From the NCBI RefSeq assembly GCF_002160015.1, contig NZ_NFJT01000007.1:1-64000 (forward strand): a DNA stretch of 64,000 nt, in the 5' to 3' direction. The notes below the pieces were generated by a model. That model did not search any database and was not told the origin of the DNA. It saw only the letters and a list, made by a program, of their open reading frames with translations. Of this stretch, positions 1-8,429 are shown piece after piece (position 1 is the stretch's first letter; every line of letters begins with the position of its first letter). This stretch comes from Anaerofilum sp. An201 (GTDB lineage: Bacteria > Bacillota > Clostridia > Oscillospirales > Ruminococcaceae). The position numbers were made by a program, and so were the translations under genes.

Positions 1-40
1 GGGGGGGGAAGCTGTCGCCGCGGGCGACGGATGAGGGGAG
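1..40 (+). repeat. Dispersed two-hairpin repeat, type B, cut by window edge
   Basis: The end of a first hairpin (GGGGGAAGC) is followed by a second stem GTCGCC/GGCGAC and then GGATGAGGGG. The same order recurs near 27.5, 45.1 and 50.1 kb. A fragment with the CCTCATCCGCC head and CGCTTCCCCC lies at about 94-115. Confidence 0.7.
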
Positions 41-178
41 AGCTCCCGGTCCGCACCCGCTTCCTCCGCACCGCGCAGACGGCCCGGCCTCGGCCTCATC
101 CGCCCCGCTTCCCCCGCTCCGGCGCCATGCAAAACAGCGCCGGGCAAAACTGCCGCGGCGCCGCGAAAAACACAGCGG

Positions 179-1783
179 TCAGGCGCGGTTGGCCTTCCAC
201 TGCAAGTATTCCTCAAATGTGCCGGCGTAATCGGTGCAGCCGCTCTCGCCCGGCATCGCCAGCTCGATGATGCGGTTCGCCACCGTGTCGATCAGCTGGT
301 GGTCGTGGGTGGCCAGCAGCACGTTGCCCTTGTACGCCTCGATGCCGTCGGTGAGGGCGGCGATGCTCTCCAGGTCCAGATGGTCGGTGGGCTGATCCAG
401 CAGGATCACGTTCGCGCCGTTCATCATCATGCGGCTGAGCATGCAGCGCACCTTCTCGCCGCCCGACAGCACCTTCGCCGGTTTCAGCACCTCGTCGCCC
501 GAGAAGAGCATCCGGCCCAAAAAGCCGCGCAGATAGGTCTCGGACGGATCGGGCGAATACTGCCGCAGCCACTCGATCAGGTTCAGCTCGCAGCCCTCGA
601 AGAAGGCGGTGTTGTCCTTGGGGAAGTAGCTCTGGGTGGTGGACACGCCCCACTTGAAGCTGCCCTCGTCCGGCTCCATCTCCCCCGCCAGGATCTGCAT
701 CAGGGCGGTCTGGCCGGCCTCGTTCTCGCCCACCAGCGCGATCTTGTCGAACTTGTTCACCGTGAAGGTGACCTTGTCCAGCACCTTCACCCCGTCGATG
801 GTCTTGGAGATGCCCTCCACGAACAGGATGTCCTTGCCGGCCTCGCGGTCGGGGGTGAACTGGACAAAGGGGTATTTGCGGCTGGAGGCGGGCAGCTCCT
901 CCAGCTGGATCGAGTCGAGGATCTTTTTGCGGCTGGTGGCCTGCTTGGACTTCGACTTGTTGGCCGAGAACCGCTGGATGAAGGCCTGCAGCTCCTTGAT
1001 CTTCTCCTCTTTTTTCTTGTTCTGGTTGCGGATCAGCTGCTGCATCAGGCGGGAGGAATCGTACCAGAAATCGTAGTTGCCGGCGTACAGCTTCACCTTG
1101 CCGTAGTCGATGTCCACCGTGTGGGTGCAGACGGCGTTCAGGAAATGCCGGTCGTGGCTGACCACGATTACGGTGCCGTCGTAGTCCATCAGGAACTCCT
1201 CCAGCCAGGTGATGCTGGCCAGGTCCAGGCCGTTGGTGGGCTCGTCCAGCAGAATCACGTTCGGATGGCCGAACAGCGCCTTCGCCAGCAGCACCTTCAC
1301 CTTGCCCTTGCCGTCCAGCGCGCTCATCGGGCCGTAGTGGTCGTAGCCGGTCAGGCCCAGGCCGTTCAGCAGCTGGGCGGCGTCGCTCTCGGCCTCCCAG
1401 CCGCCCATCTCGGCAAACTCGCCCTCCAGCTCGGCGGCGCGCTCGCCGTCGGCGTCGGAGAAATCGGGCTTGTTATACAGCTCGTCCTTCTCTTTCATGA
1501 TGGCGTACAGGCGCGGGTTGCCCATCAGCACCGTCTCCATCACGGTGTAGTCGTCGTATTTGAAGTGGTCCTGCTCCAGCACGCTCATGCGGCAGCCCGG
1601 CTTGAGGGACACCGAGCCGGTGGTGGGCTCCAGCTCGCCGGACAAGATGCGCAGCAAAGTGGATTTGCCGGCGCCGTTGGCGCCGATGATGCCGTAGCAG
1701 TTGCCCTCGGTGAATTTGAGGTCAACGTGTTTATACAGGGTGGAGCCTGCGAACTGCAGGCTCACGTCGGATACAGTCAGCAC
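179..1783 (-). CDS. ABC-F family ATPase (YbiT/YkpA-like), 534 aa
   Basis: Soluble ABC-F protein with two ATPase cassettes and no membrane segment; the family acts on the ribosome (translation factor or antibiotic protection). The first cassette has Walker A GANGAGKST, a degenerate signature (LDGKGKVKV) and LLDEPTNGLD. A lysine-rich linker (NKKKEEKIKELQ) separates the cassettes, as in the family. The second cassette has a good signature (LSGGEKVR), but its Walker A reads GENEAGQT, with Gln for the catalytic Lys, and its Walker B reads LLDQPTDHLD, with Gln for Glu. It should bind or hydrolyse ATP poorly there. Start chosen: GTG with AGGAG nine bases upstream. The reading frame continues open upstream, but that part is antisense to metY. 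Role on the ribosome is family knowledge; substrate specificity is not visible. Confidence 0.93.
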   Translation of the reverse strand: MLTVSDVSLQFAGSTLYKHVDLKFTEGNCYGIIGANGAGKSTLLRILSGELEPTTGSVSLKPGCRMSVLEQDHFKYDDYTVMETVLMGNPRLYAIMKEKDELYNKPDFSDADGERAAELEGEFAEMGGWEAESDAAQLLNGLGLTGYDHYGPMSALDGKGKVKVLLAKALFGHPNVILLDEPTNGLDLASITWLEEFLMDYDGTVIVVSHDRHFLNAVCTHTVDIDYGKVKLYAGNYDFWYDSSRLMQQLIRNQNKKKEEKIKELQAFIQRFSANKSKSKQATSRKKILDSIQLEELPASSRKYPFVQFTPDREAGKDILFVEGISKTIDGVKVLDKVTFTVNKFDKIALVGENEAGQTALMQILAGEMEPDEGSFKWGVSTTQSYFPKDNTAFFEGCELNLIEWLRQYSPDPSETYLRGFLGRMLFSGDEVLKPAKVLSGGEKVRCMLSRMMMNGANVILLDQPTDHLDLESIAALTDGIEAYKGNVLLATHDHQLIDTVANRIIELAMPGESGCTDYAGTFEEYLQWKANRA

Positions 1784-1821
1784 GGTTTTGTTCTCCTTTT
1801 TCTGATAATGGTCCAGTATCC

Positions 1822-1830
1822 AGTATACCA
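1822..1830 (-). promoter_or_regulatory. Extended -10 promoter of the ABC-F gene
   Basis: Minus-strand TGG-TATACT sits about 40 bases ahead of the GTG start. No good -35 is seen, which fits an extended -10 promoter. Confidence 0.5.
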
Positions 1831-1882
1831 CAAAGGCCCCCGCTTTTCCACCCCGCCGCGCGAAAAAGCCGCCCTTCGCCGC

Positions 1883-1911
1883 TTGACCGCCTGCGCCAAT
1901 GGCGGTACAAT
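1883..1911 (+). promoter_or_regulatory. Sigma-A promoter of metY-metA
   Basis: TTGACC, 17-base spacer, TACAAT. Transcription would start about 34 bases before metY, leaving no room for a SAM riboswitch or a methionine T-box. Confidence 0.75.
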
Positions 1912-1951
1912 AAAACTGCTTGCAGATTTTTGCAAAACGGAGGGAAAGAAA

Positions 1952-3232
1952 ATGAAACTGTCGTTCAACAGCGCCTGCGTGCACGGCGCATACCGGGCCG
2001 AGAGCGGCCAGCCGCAGGAGCTGCCCATCGCCCAGAGCACCACCTATCGCTACTACAGCACCGACGACGTGGCCGCCCTGTTCGACCTGAAGAGCGCCGA
2101 CCACATGTATACCCGCATCTCCAACCCCACCGTGGCCGCGCTGGAAAACAAGATGGCGCTGCTGGAGGGCGGCGTGGCGGCGGTGGCCGCTTCCAGCGGC
2201 CAGAGCGCCACCCTGATGACCCTGCTGAACATCTGCGAGGCAGGCGACCACATCCTGGCCTCCACCAACATCTACGGCGGCAGCCACAACCTCATCACCG
2301 TGAGCTTTGCCAAGCTGGGCATCGCCCACACGCTGGTGGACCCCGACGCCCCGCTGGAGGAGATCGTGGCGGCGGCCACCCCGCGCACCAAGGCCCTGTT
2401 TGCCGAGACGCTGGGCAACCCCGCGCTGAGCGTGCTGGATTTTGAAAAGTGGAGCGCCGCCGCCAAGCAGCTGGGCGTGCCGCTGATCGTGGACAACACC
2501 CTGGCCACCCCCTACTGCTGCCGCCCGCTGGAGCACGGGGCCAACATCGTCCTCCACTCCACCACCAAATACTCCGACGGCCACGCCACCAGCGTGGGCG
2601 GCATGGTGATCGACGGCGGCACCTTCGACTGGACCGCCGGCGGCAAGTATCCCGGCCTGACCACCCCGGACGAGAGCTACCACGGCCTGGTCTACACCGA
2701 GGCGTTCGGCCCGTCCGCCTTCGCGGTGAAGCTGCGCGGCCAGCTGCTGCGCGATTTCGGCGCGGTGATGGCCCCCCAGAACGCATGGCTCACCCATCTG
2801 GGCCTCGAGACCCTGCATGTGCGCATGCAGCGCCACTGCGAGAACGCGCTGGCGCTGGCGGAGCACCTGGAGGCCAGCCCCTATGTGGAGTGGGTGAACT
2901 ACCCCGGCCTCAAGAGCAACAAATACCACGATCTGGCAAAGAAATATCTGGCGAACGGCGCGGGCGGCGTGCTGACCTTCGGCGTGAAGGGCGGCCTGGC
3001 GGCCGGCAAGAAGTTCATCGAGAACCTCGACATGACCAGCCTGGTGGTGCATGTGGGCGACCTGCGCACCAGCGTGCTGCATCCCTCCTCCACCACCCAT
3101 CGCCAGCTCAGCGAGGCCGACCAGATCGCGGCGGGCATCCGCCCGGAGCTGATCCGCGTGTCGGTGGGCATCGAGGACATCGGCGACATCCTGGCCGATT
3201 TCGACCAGGCGCTGGCCGCGGCCTGCCGCTGA
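1952..3232 (+). CDS. metY: O-acetylhomoserine sulfhydrylase (PLP-dependent Cys/Met metabolism family), 426 aa
   Basis: Makes homocysteine directly from O-acetyl-L-homoserine and sulfide, a cytoplasmic step of methionine synthesis. The protein is a full-length member of the PLP-dependent Cys/Met metabolism family. The PLP lysine is in HSTTKYSDGHA; the N-terminal YTRISNPT and ALEGG-like block (ALLEGGVAA) and the C-terminal SVGIEDIGDI are typical. ATG follows GGAGGGAAAGAAA. The next gene, 29 bases downstream, encodes the enzyme that makes the acyl-homoserine substrate, so the pair forms a direct-sulfhydrylation unit. Methionine gamma-lyase is a close paralogue and cannot be ruled out by sequence alone, but the metA neighbour favours MetY. 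Confidence 0.93.
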   Translation: MKLSFNSACVHGAYRAESGQPQELPIAQSTTYRYYSTDDVAALFDLKSADHMYTRISNPTVAALENKMALLEGGVAAVAASSGQSATLMTLLNICEAGDHILASTNIYGGSHNLITVSFAKLGIAHTLVDPDAPLEEIVAAATPRTKALFAETLGNPALSVLDFEKWSAAAKQLGVPLIVDNTLATPYCCRPLEHGANIVLHSTTKYSDGHATSVGGMVIDGGTFDWTAGGKYPGLTTPDESYHGLVYTEAFGPSAFAVKLRGQLLRDFGAVMAPQNAWLTHLGLETLHVRMQRHCENALALAEHLEASPYVEWVNYPGLKSNKYHDLAKKYLANGAGGVLTFGVKGGLAAGKKFIENLDMTSLVVHVGDLRTSVLHPSSTTHRQLSEADQIAAGIRPELIRVSVGIEDIGDILADFDQALAAACR

Positions 3233-3261
3233 GCCCCATTTTGTAAAAAAGGAGCGCACCC

Positions 3262-4188
3262 ATGCCCCTGATCCTGCCCAAAAACCTGCCCGCCGCCGAA
3301 GCGCTGGAGCGGGAGAACATCTTCGTGATGCCCGAGGAGCGGGCACGCAACCAGGACATCCGTCCGCTGCGCATCGTGGTGGTGAACCTGATGCCCACCA
3401 AGATCGCCACCGAGACCCAGCTGGCGCGCCTGCTGGCCAGCACCCCTTTGCAGGTGGTGCTGACCTTTCTGCGCACCGGCACCCACCAGTCGAAAAACAC
3501 CAGCGAGAACCACCTGCAGGCCTTCTACCGCACGGTGGACGAGGTGATGGGCGAGCGGTTCGACGGCATGATCATCACCGGCGCGCCGGTGGAGCAGATG
3601 CCGTTTGAAGAGGTGGACTACTGGCCCGAGCTGTGCCGCATCATGGATTTTTCCAAGAAGAACGTCTGGTCCACCCTGCACGTGTGCTGGGGGGCGCAGG
3701 CGGGCCTGTACCACCATTTCGGCATCCGCAAGCAGCCGCTGGACGAGAAGATGTTCGGCATCTTCCCCCACCGGGTCACCCGGCCGTCCAGCCCGCTGGT
3801 GCGCGGCTTCGACGAGATCTTCTATGCGCCGCATTCCCGCCACACCACCGTGAGCCGCGAGGACGTGCTGGCCACCCCCCAGGTGCGGGTGCTGGCCGAG
3901 AGCGACGAGGCCGGCCTGTACCTGATGGCCACCGATTCCGGGCGGCAGATCTTCGTCACCGGTCACCCGGAATACGACCGCCTCACGCTGGACAGCGAAT
4001 ACCGCCGCGACCTTGCGCGCGGGCTTGCCATCCAGCCTCCGGCCCACTACTACGCGGACGACGACCCGGGCAAGGACGTGCTGTTCCGCTGGCGCGGACA
4101 CGCGCACCTGCTCTATTCCAACTGGCTGAACTACTATGTATACCAGCAGACGCCGTACGATCTGACCGACCTGCCCGGCGGGATGTGA
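3262..4188 (+). CDS. metA: Homoserine O-acetyltransferase, MetA type, 308 aa
   Basis: Acylates L-homoserine for methionine synthesis. Catalytic Cys142 is in [10 protein letters not shown], and the His/Glu pair lies in [14 protein letters not shown]. Residue 111 is Glu (GAPVE). In this family Glu111 marks use of acetyl-CoA, while Gly111 marks succinyl-CoA; this matches the O-acetylhomoserine sulfhydrylase just upstream. Length equals that of characterised MetA proteins. ATG follows AAAAAAGGAGCGCACCC. Second and last gene of the methionine unit, followed by a repeat and an intrinsic terminator. Confidence 0.95.
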   Translation: MPLILPKNLPAAEALERENIFVMPEERARNQDIRPLRIVVVNLMPTKIATETQLARLLASTPLQVVLTFLRTGTHQSKNTSENHLQAFYRTVDEVMGERFDGMIITGAPVEQMPFEEVDYWPELCRIMDFSKKNVWSTLHVCWGAQAGLYHHFGIRKQPLDEKMFGIFPHRVTRPSSPLVRGFDEIFYAPHSRHTTVSREDVLATPQVRVLAESDEAGLYLMATDSGRQIFVTGHPEYDRLTLDSEYRRDLARGLAIQPPAHYYADDDPGKDVLFRWRGHAHLLYSNWLNYYVYQQTPYDLTDLPGGM

Positions 4189-4264
4189 GCGGACGGTCTC
4201 CCGCCCCCGAGGAAAGCCGCCGCTTTGCACCGCGCTTTTGGGAAACGCACCTGCTGCCGGATGG

Positions 4265-4345
4265 CTTCCACCTCATCCGCCCCCTTCGGAGGCACCTTCC
4301 CCTGTCCGGGGAAGGCGTTCGGTACCGTTGGCTTCCCTCTCCCAC
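4265..4345. repeat. Dispersed two-hairpin repeat, type A followed by type B head
   Basis: Contains CCTCATCCGCC, a small stem (CCCCCTTCGGAGG-like) and the CTTCCCC/GGGGAAG hairpin, then GGTACCGTTGGCTTCCC, the head seen again at 27.63 and 50.09 kb. Confidence 0.75.
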
Positions 4346-4389
4346 ACAAAACAAGGCCGCGCCGCCCTTCCACGCGCCGCGGATATGAG

Positions 4390-4443
4390 ACTGCACAAAA
4401 GAGGAAAAGACAAATCGCCTTCTCCTCTTTTGTGCAGTTTTTA
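4390..4443 (+). terminator. Intrinsic terminator of metY-metA
   Basis: Perfect 16-base-pair stem (ACTGCACAAAAGAGGA and its complement) around a 17-base loop, ending in TTTTT. Confidence 0.85.
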
Positions 4444-4530
4444 TATGGATTATCCCCAAATACTGCGATAAAATTTTATTGGTAGATCCAGTTCGTATAC
4501 ACCCGAATTTTACAGAAAGGAGAATGACCA

Positions 4531-4782
4531 TTGTCTGCGCTGCTGTATGATCTGAACTTTTTACTGACTCAGCTGCACACATGGTGGAGCCTTTGCGGGA
4601 TCGCCAGCGTATTGTTTGCCGTTCTGGTAGCGGCCGCCGTGTGGCTGCACGCCTGCCTGCACCATCCCCGGGAAAACCCCCGCTGGCGCGCGCTGGGGGC
4701 TGCGCTGGCCGTTTTGGGCTTCTGTATCGCTCTGACCGGCAGTTTCCTGCTCTACCTCATCGTGCATACAGCTGCCGTCTGA
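4531..4782 (+). CDS. Small two-helix membrane protein, 83 aa
   Basis: Unrecognised. Two hydrophobic segments are clear: about residues 20-43 (CGIASVLFAVLVAAAVWL) and 55-78 (LGAALAVLGFCIALTGSF), joined by a short basic loop with HPRENPRWR. The start is TTG with AGAAAGGAG eight to ten bases before it. An ATG inside this ribosome site opens another frame that closes after eight codons, so it is not used. It lies alone between two terminators. No function can be given. Confidence 0.6.
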   Translation: MSALLYDLNFLLTQLHTWWSLCGIASVLFAVLVAAAVWLHACLHHPRENPRWRALGAALAVLGFCIALTGSFLLYLIVHTAAV

Positions 4783-4802
4783 CACCTTTTCCCCAAAACA
4801 AA

Positions 4803-4849
4803 CCGCGCCCGGCACAGGGATCCCTCCCTGCGCCGGGCGCGGTCTTTCT
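4803..4849. terminator. Terminator hairpin between the small membrane protein and phosphoesterase genes
   Basis: CCGCGCCCGGC pairs with GCCGGGCGCGG, 11 base pairs, followed on the plus strand by TCTTTCTTTT. It can serve the plus-strand gene and may also stop the convergent minus-strand transcript. Confidence 0.8.
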
Positions 4850-4860
4850 TTTCTTCTGCG

Positions 4861-5406
4861 TTATACCGTGAACTTCCACAGCTCCTCGCCGGTCTCCAGG
4901 TCGATGGCGGTGAAGGCGCCGTTCTCATACAGCATGCAGCTGTGGGTGCCGTCCTTGGGCAGCGAGGCCGAACCGGGGTTCACGATGGCCACGTCGCCCT
5001 TCCACTCGCCGTGCTTGACGTGGATGTGGCCGAAGGCAAAGATGCTGCCTTTCGCCAGCGGGGGCAGGTTGTCGGGGTCGAACAGGTGGCCGTGGGTGAG
5101 GAAAAGCGCCCTGCCGTCCTCCAGCGTCATCTGCGCGTAGTCGGCCCGGATGGGGAATTCCAGCACCATCTGGTCCACCTCGGCGTCGCAGTTGCCGCGC
5201 ACCGCCAAAATGCTGTTCTTGCGCGCGTTCAGCAGCGCAAACACCTCTTTGGGCGCGTATTCGTCGGGCAGGTCGTTGCGGGGGCCGTGGTACAGCAGGT
5301 CGCCCAGCAGCACCAGCTTTTCGGCGCCGCGGGCATCGAACTGCTCCAGCACCTTGCGGGTCCAGAAGGCCGAGCCGTGCAGGTCGGACGCGATGAGAAG
5401 TTTCAT
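4861..5406 (-). CDS. YfcE/MJ0936-type metallophosphoesterase, 181 aa
   Basis: Small cytoplasmic calcineurin-like phosphodiesterase. All metal-binding blocks are visible: ASDLHG near the N-terminus, LLGDLLYHGPRN, VRGNCD, THGHLF and FGHIHV. Family members hydrolyse model phosphodiesters with two metal ions; the natural substrate is unknown. Start chosen at the ATG of MKLLIASD, preceded by GGAAAGGAG; the frame opens seven codons earlier at a site without a ribosome signal. Length is normal. It lies 33 bases downstream of the acyltransferase-kinase gene on the same strand and is probably co-transcribed with it. Confidence 0.9.
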   Translation of the reverse strand: MKLLIASDLHGSAFWTRKVLEQFDARGAEKLVLLGDLLYHGPRNDLPDEYAPKEVFALLNARKNSILAVRGNCDAEVDQMVLEFPIRADYAQMTLEDGRALFLTHGHLFDPDNLPPLAKGSIFAFGHIHVKHGEWKGDVAIVNPGSASLPKDGTHSCMLYENGAFTAIDLETGEELWKFTV

Positions 5407-5438
5407 AGACAAAAGGCTCCTTTCCAAAAAAGAGGGGT

Positions 5439-7058
5439 TCAGCAGTATTCCGCCACGATCGCCTGCATCGCCTCGAACTGGTGCTCCATCTCGTCCACCA
5501 GCTTGAACTGGGTGCGGGCGCGCTCGAGGTTATGGGTGGGATGGGTGGTCTTGAAATAGGTGTCGCCCTGCAGATAGTCTGTCAGAAAACGCATGCCGCA
5601 TTCCAGCGTCAGCAGCTTTGCGCCCCAGGCAAGGCTCTTTTTCTCGGCGCTCGTCAGCACGCTGCCCGCCGTTTCCAGGTAGCCCTTGGCATACAGGCGG
5701 AACAGCTCGATGTCGAAGTGCACCTTGCTGAGGTCCTTTTCGTCCTCGGCCGCGGTGGAGGCGCCGAACCGGATCGAGTCGCCGAAATCGCTGGCGGCCA
5801 GGCCCGGCATGATGGTGTCGAGGTCGATGATGCACAGGCCCTTGCCGGTGGCCTCGTCGAACAGGATGTTGTTCAGCTTGGTGTCGTTGTGGGTCACCCG
5901 CAGCGGCAGCTCGCCGGTTTTCAGCTGGTCCATCAGCACGCCGCACTCGTCCTTGTGCGCCTGTACAAACTCGATCTCGGCGCGGCAGGTGGAGGCGCGG
6001 TCCTTCACGTCGCGCTCCAGCGCGCGGGAGAAGTCGGCATAGCGGTTGGGGGTGTCGTGGAAGCGGGGGATGGTCTCGTGCAGCGTCTCGGCCGGGTAGT
6101 CGCACAGCTGCTTGAGGAAGCGGCCGAACGACCGCGCCGATTCATAGAACTGCTCGGGACGCTCCACCGCCTGGTAGCACACCGAGTCGGCGATGAAGTT
6201 ATAGCAGCGCCACGGCTGCCCCTGGCTGTCCTCGAAGAAGTTGTCGCCCGCCTTGGTGCGGATATAGCTGAGGGTCTCGCGGTCGGGGTCGCCGCCCTCC
6301 GCGATGATGGAACGGCGCAAAAATTCGGTCACGCCGATGATGTTCTCCATCACCTCTTTGGGGCGCTTGAACACGTGGGTGTTCACCCGCTGCAGCACAT
6401 AGCGCAGCTCGTCCTCGCCGTTCTCGTCCGGCATATACACAGCGTAGGTCTCGTTGATGTGGCCCGCGCCGAAGGGCTTCACATAGCTGCAGGTGTTGCC
6501 GAAGCCGAAGGCATACAGCGCGTCCTCCAGCATCAGGTTGTCCACGCCGTCGATCTTGCGGCGGGTGGAGAAGATGACGGTGCCGGCCTCGATCTTCTGC
6601 AGCGGCTTGATGCAGCAGTTGGCCTTGATCACCGCGCCCAGACAGATGTGCACGCCGTCCTCCAGCCGGGTGTCGTGGTCCACGATGGCGCCGCAGTTGA
6701 TGAGGCAGCCCTGCCCCACCTGGCAGGCGGTGTTCACGATGGCGCCCTGCAGCACGATGGTGCCCTCGCCCAGCTTGACCGACGGGCTCACCAGCGCGGC
6801 CGGATGCACCAGCGCCGGCACCTCGAAGCCGGCCTCCAGCAGCTGGTTCACCCAGCGCAGGCGCAGGCGGTTGTTGCCGAAGGCGGCGATAGCGCGGGGG
6901 AACCGGTCTTTCAGATCGGCATAGTCCATGCAGCGGCCCACCACCTTCGCGCCGCGGGCGGCGTCGTCCAGGAAAAACACCTCGTACCCGGCAGCCTCGG
7001 CGGTTTCGGCAGCCACGCGGCCCAGGCCGCCGGCGCCCAAGATCAGCAGTTGTTCCAT
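5439..7058 (-). CDS. Fusion: PglD-like left-handed beta-helix acyltransferase + APH/NahK-like sugar kinase, 539 aa
   Basis: Two enzymes in one chain. Residues 1 to about 175 match the PglD/NeuD sugar acyltransferase plan: a Rossmann start (LLILGAGGLGR), a block with FGNNRLRLRWV, then hexapeptide repeats (GEGTIVLQGAIVNTACQVGQ, NCGAIVDHDT). Residues about 180-539 are an aminoglycoside-phosphotransferase-fold kinase of the N-acetylhexosamine-kinase kind: VKPFGAGHINETY, catalytic HNDTKLNN and metal-binding IIDLDTIMPG. The join lies near residues 170-180 with no stop or frameshift, and one good ribosome site precedes the chain. The natural inference is a cytoplasmic protein that acylates one sugar and phosphorylates the same or a partner sugar. 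Substrates are not visible, and no glycan cluster surrounds it. Confidence 0.8.
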   Translation of the reverse strand: MEQLLILGAGGLGRVAAETAEAAGYEVFFLDDAARGAKVVGRCMDYADLKDRFPRAIAAFGNNRLRLRWVNQLLEAGFEVPALVHPAALVSPSVKLGEGTIVLQGAIVNTACQVGQGCLINCGAIVDHDTRLEDGVHICLGAVIKANCCIKPLQKIEAGTVIFSTRRKIDGVDNLMLEDALYAFGFGNTCSYVKPFGAGHINETYAVYMPDENGEDELRYVLQRVNTHVFKRPKEVMENIIGVTEFLRRSIIAEGGDPDRETLSYIRTKAGDNFFEDSQGQPWRCYNFIADSVCYQAVERPEQFYESARSFGRFLKQLCDYPAETLHETIPRFHDTPNRYADFSRALERDVKDRASTCRAEIEFVQAHKDECGVLMDQLKTGELPLRVTHNDTKLNNILFDEATGKGLCIIDLDTIMPGLAASDFGDSIRFGASTAAEDEKDLSKVHFDIELFRLYAKGYLETAGSVLTSAEKKSLAWGAKLLTLECGMRFLTDYLQGDTYFKTTHPTHNLERARTQFKLVDEMEHQFEAMQAIVAEYC

Positions 7059-7125
7059 ATTGTCCTCCTACATCGTCCCGGCCCAAAGGGGCCGGTCGTT
7101 CTCTGGCAAAGTGTGTTTCTCCTAT

Positions 7126-7134
7126 TGTACCACA
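7126..7134 (-). promoter_or_regulatory. Extended -10 promoter of the acyltransferase-kinase gene
   Basis: Minus-strand TGG-TACAAT about 70 bases ahead of the ATG, without a strong -35 at normal spacing. Confidence 0.45.
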
Positions 7135-7182
7135 TTTTGCTCCGTTTGGGGATGGCAATTCGATCAGATTCGTCTGTTTGGC

Positions 7183-7222
7183 AAAAAAGCGGAGCCGTGC
7201 GAACAAAACGGCACGGCTCCGC
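7183..7222 (-). terminator. Intrinsic terminator of the SGNH gene
   Basis: GCGGAGCCGTGC pairs perfectly with GCACGGCTCCGC, followed on the minus strand by six T residues. Confidence 0.88.
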
Positions 7223-7240
7223 AGATTGGAAAAGCGGGGG

Positions 7241-8227
7241 TCATTCGGCGGCCTGGTAGTAGGGCGAGCCGAGCAGATAGGGGATCGTGGGGCTGTACGC
7301 CGTGTGGCTGGACATGAACTCGATCCAGGCGCGGTAGCCGTCCTGGTCCAGGTGGTGGCCGTCGGGGGCGGCGTATTCGGGGTTCAGGTAGCCGTCGTCG
7401 CCGGCCAGCGCGGTGTTCAGGTCGAGGAAATACAGGCCGCGCTCAAAGGCCATCTGCGCCAGGCGGCAGTTCAGCTGGTAGAGGTGGTCCTGGGTGAACA
7501 TGGCGCGCTCGGCCTCGTACTCGGGGGTCACCGGGGTGATCGACTGGATATAGATCTGGGCGTCGGGCCGCACCACCGATTGCAGCCAGTCGAGCATCTT
7601 CTCGTAGTAGGTGAAGAAGGCGTCGTCCGACAGGTTGATGATCGAGTTGGTGCCGAACAGCACATAGATGTGTTCCGGCTGCTTTTCGGCCAGCTTGGCG
7701 GCGATGTCGTCCTGGGTGGGCACCCGCTCGCCCTGCGGGTTTTTCAGCTGGCCGTTGTTGACGATGGTGTCGGGACCGCAGCTCTGGTAGGCGCAGAGGG
7801 TGACGATGTCCTTGATGTCGGTGTTGTACGACCAGAAGCCCTGGCTGATCGAGTCGCCGATGATCATGGTGTTGGCGAAGTAGCTCATGTCCACCCGGCC
7901 GTTCTCGGGCAGGGCGATCATGCGGTAGTCAGGCGAGGTGATGGTGGCGTCCACCGTCTGCTCCACCGGGCCCACCACGTTCCAGCCCGCCTGCACGGCG
8001 CCGCCGGAGCCTTCGGAGCTGCTGCCGGACGCGGGCGCGGAGATGGACGAGGACGCCCCGCCGCTCTGGGGGGCCTCTTCCCCGGTGATCTTCTGGATGA
8101 TAAAGGTGATCACCCAGGCCAGGGCGGCCAGGATGAGGGCAAGGATCAGCACAAAGACGGCGCGCCGGAAGGTGCGCTTGCGGCGGCGGCGACGGGTCTG
8201 TGCACGGAATTCATGGTAACTGGACAC
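7241..8227 (-). CDS. Membrane-anchored SGNH/GDSL-type hydrolase, 328 aa
   Basis: An N-terminal basic stretch (RRRRRKR) precedes one membrane span (AVFVLILALILAALAWVITF), then a Ser/Gly-rich linker and an extracellular domain. That domain has SGNH blocks: GDSISQGF with the nucleophilic Ser, FGTNSIIN for block III and DGHHLDQDGY with the catalytic Asp-His. Such proteins are often esterases or acetyl-transferring enzymes on surface glycans, an inference here. Start is GTG with GGAGGAG eight bases before it; the ORF extends further upstream without ribosome signals. A well-placed promoter lies upstream and a strong terminator follows, so it is monocistronic. Confidence 0.82.
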   Translation of the reverse strand: MSSYHEFRAQTRRRRRKRTFRRAVFVLILALILAALAWVITFIIQKITGEEAPQSGGASSSISAPASGSSSEGSGGAVQAGWNVVGPVEQTVDATITSPDYRMIALPENGRVDMSYFANTMIIGDSISQGFWSYNTDIKDIVTLCAYQSCGPDTIVNNGQLKNPQGERVPTQDDIAAKLAEKQPEHIYVLFGTNSIINLSDDAFFTYYEKMLDWLQSVVRPDAQIYIQSITPVTPEYEAERAMFTQDHLYQLNCRLAQMAFERGLYFLDLNTALAGDDGYLNPEYAAPDGHHLDQDGYRAWIEFMSSHTAYSPTIPYLLGSPYYQAAE

Positions 8228-8339
8228 TGGGAGCTCCTCCTCTGGCGCGGCAAACGGCGCCTTGTCTATCAGAAACAGCGGCCTGTCCGGCAGGCTGCAA
8301 AGCATCAAAAACACGGGGTAAAAGAACCGCTATGCAGCT

Positions 8340-8368
8340 ATTATACCCCATCTTGCCGCGCGGTTCAA
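8340..8368 (-). promoter_or_regulatory. Sigma-A promoter of the SGNH gene
   Basis: TTGAAC, 17-base spacer, perfect TATAAT on the minus strand, about 110 bases ahead of the GTG start. Confidence 0.75.
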
Positions 8369-8429
8369 GCGCCCGGCAGATTTCCCCGCCGGTTTGCGCC
8401 CAAAACCACAAATCTTTTACAGTTTGTTC

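Noticed and set aside
1784-1951. SAM or methionine riboswitch before metY
   Set aside because: The promoter at 1883-1911 leaves a leader of only about 34 bases.
299-3232. Plus-strand open frame of over 900 codons reaching from inside the ABC-F gene into metY
   Set aside because: The part before 1952 is antisense to the ABC-F gene, low in complexity (runs of Val, Gln, His, Leu) and without a ribosome site; only the metY part is real.
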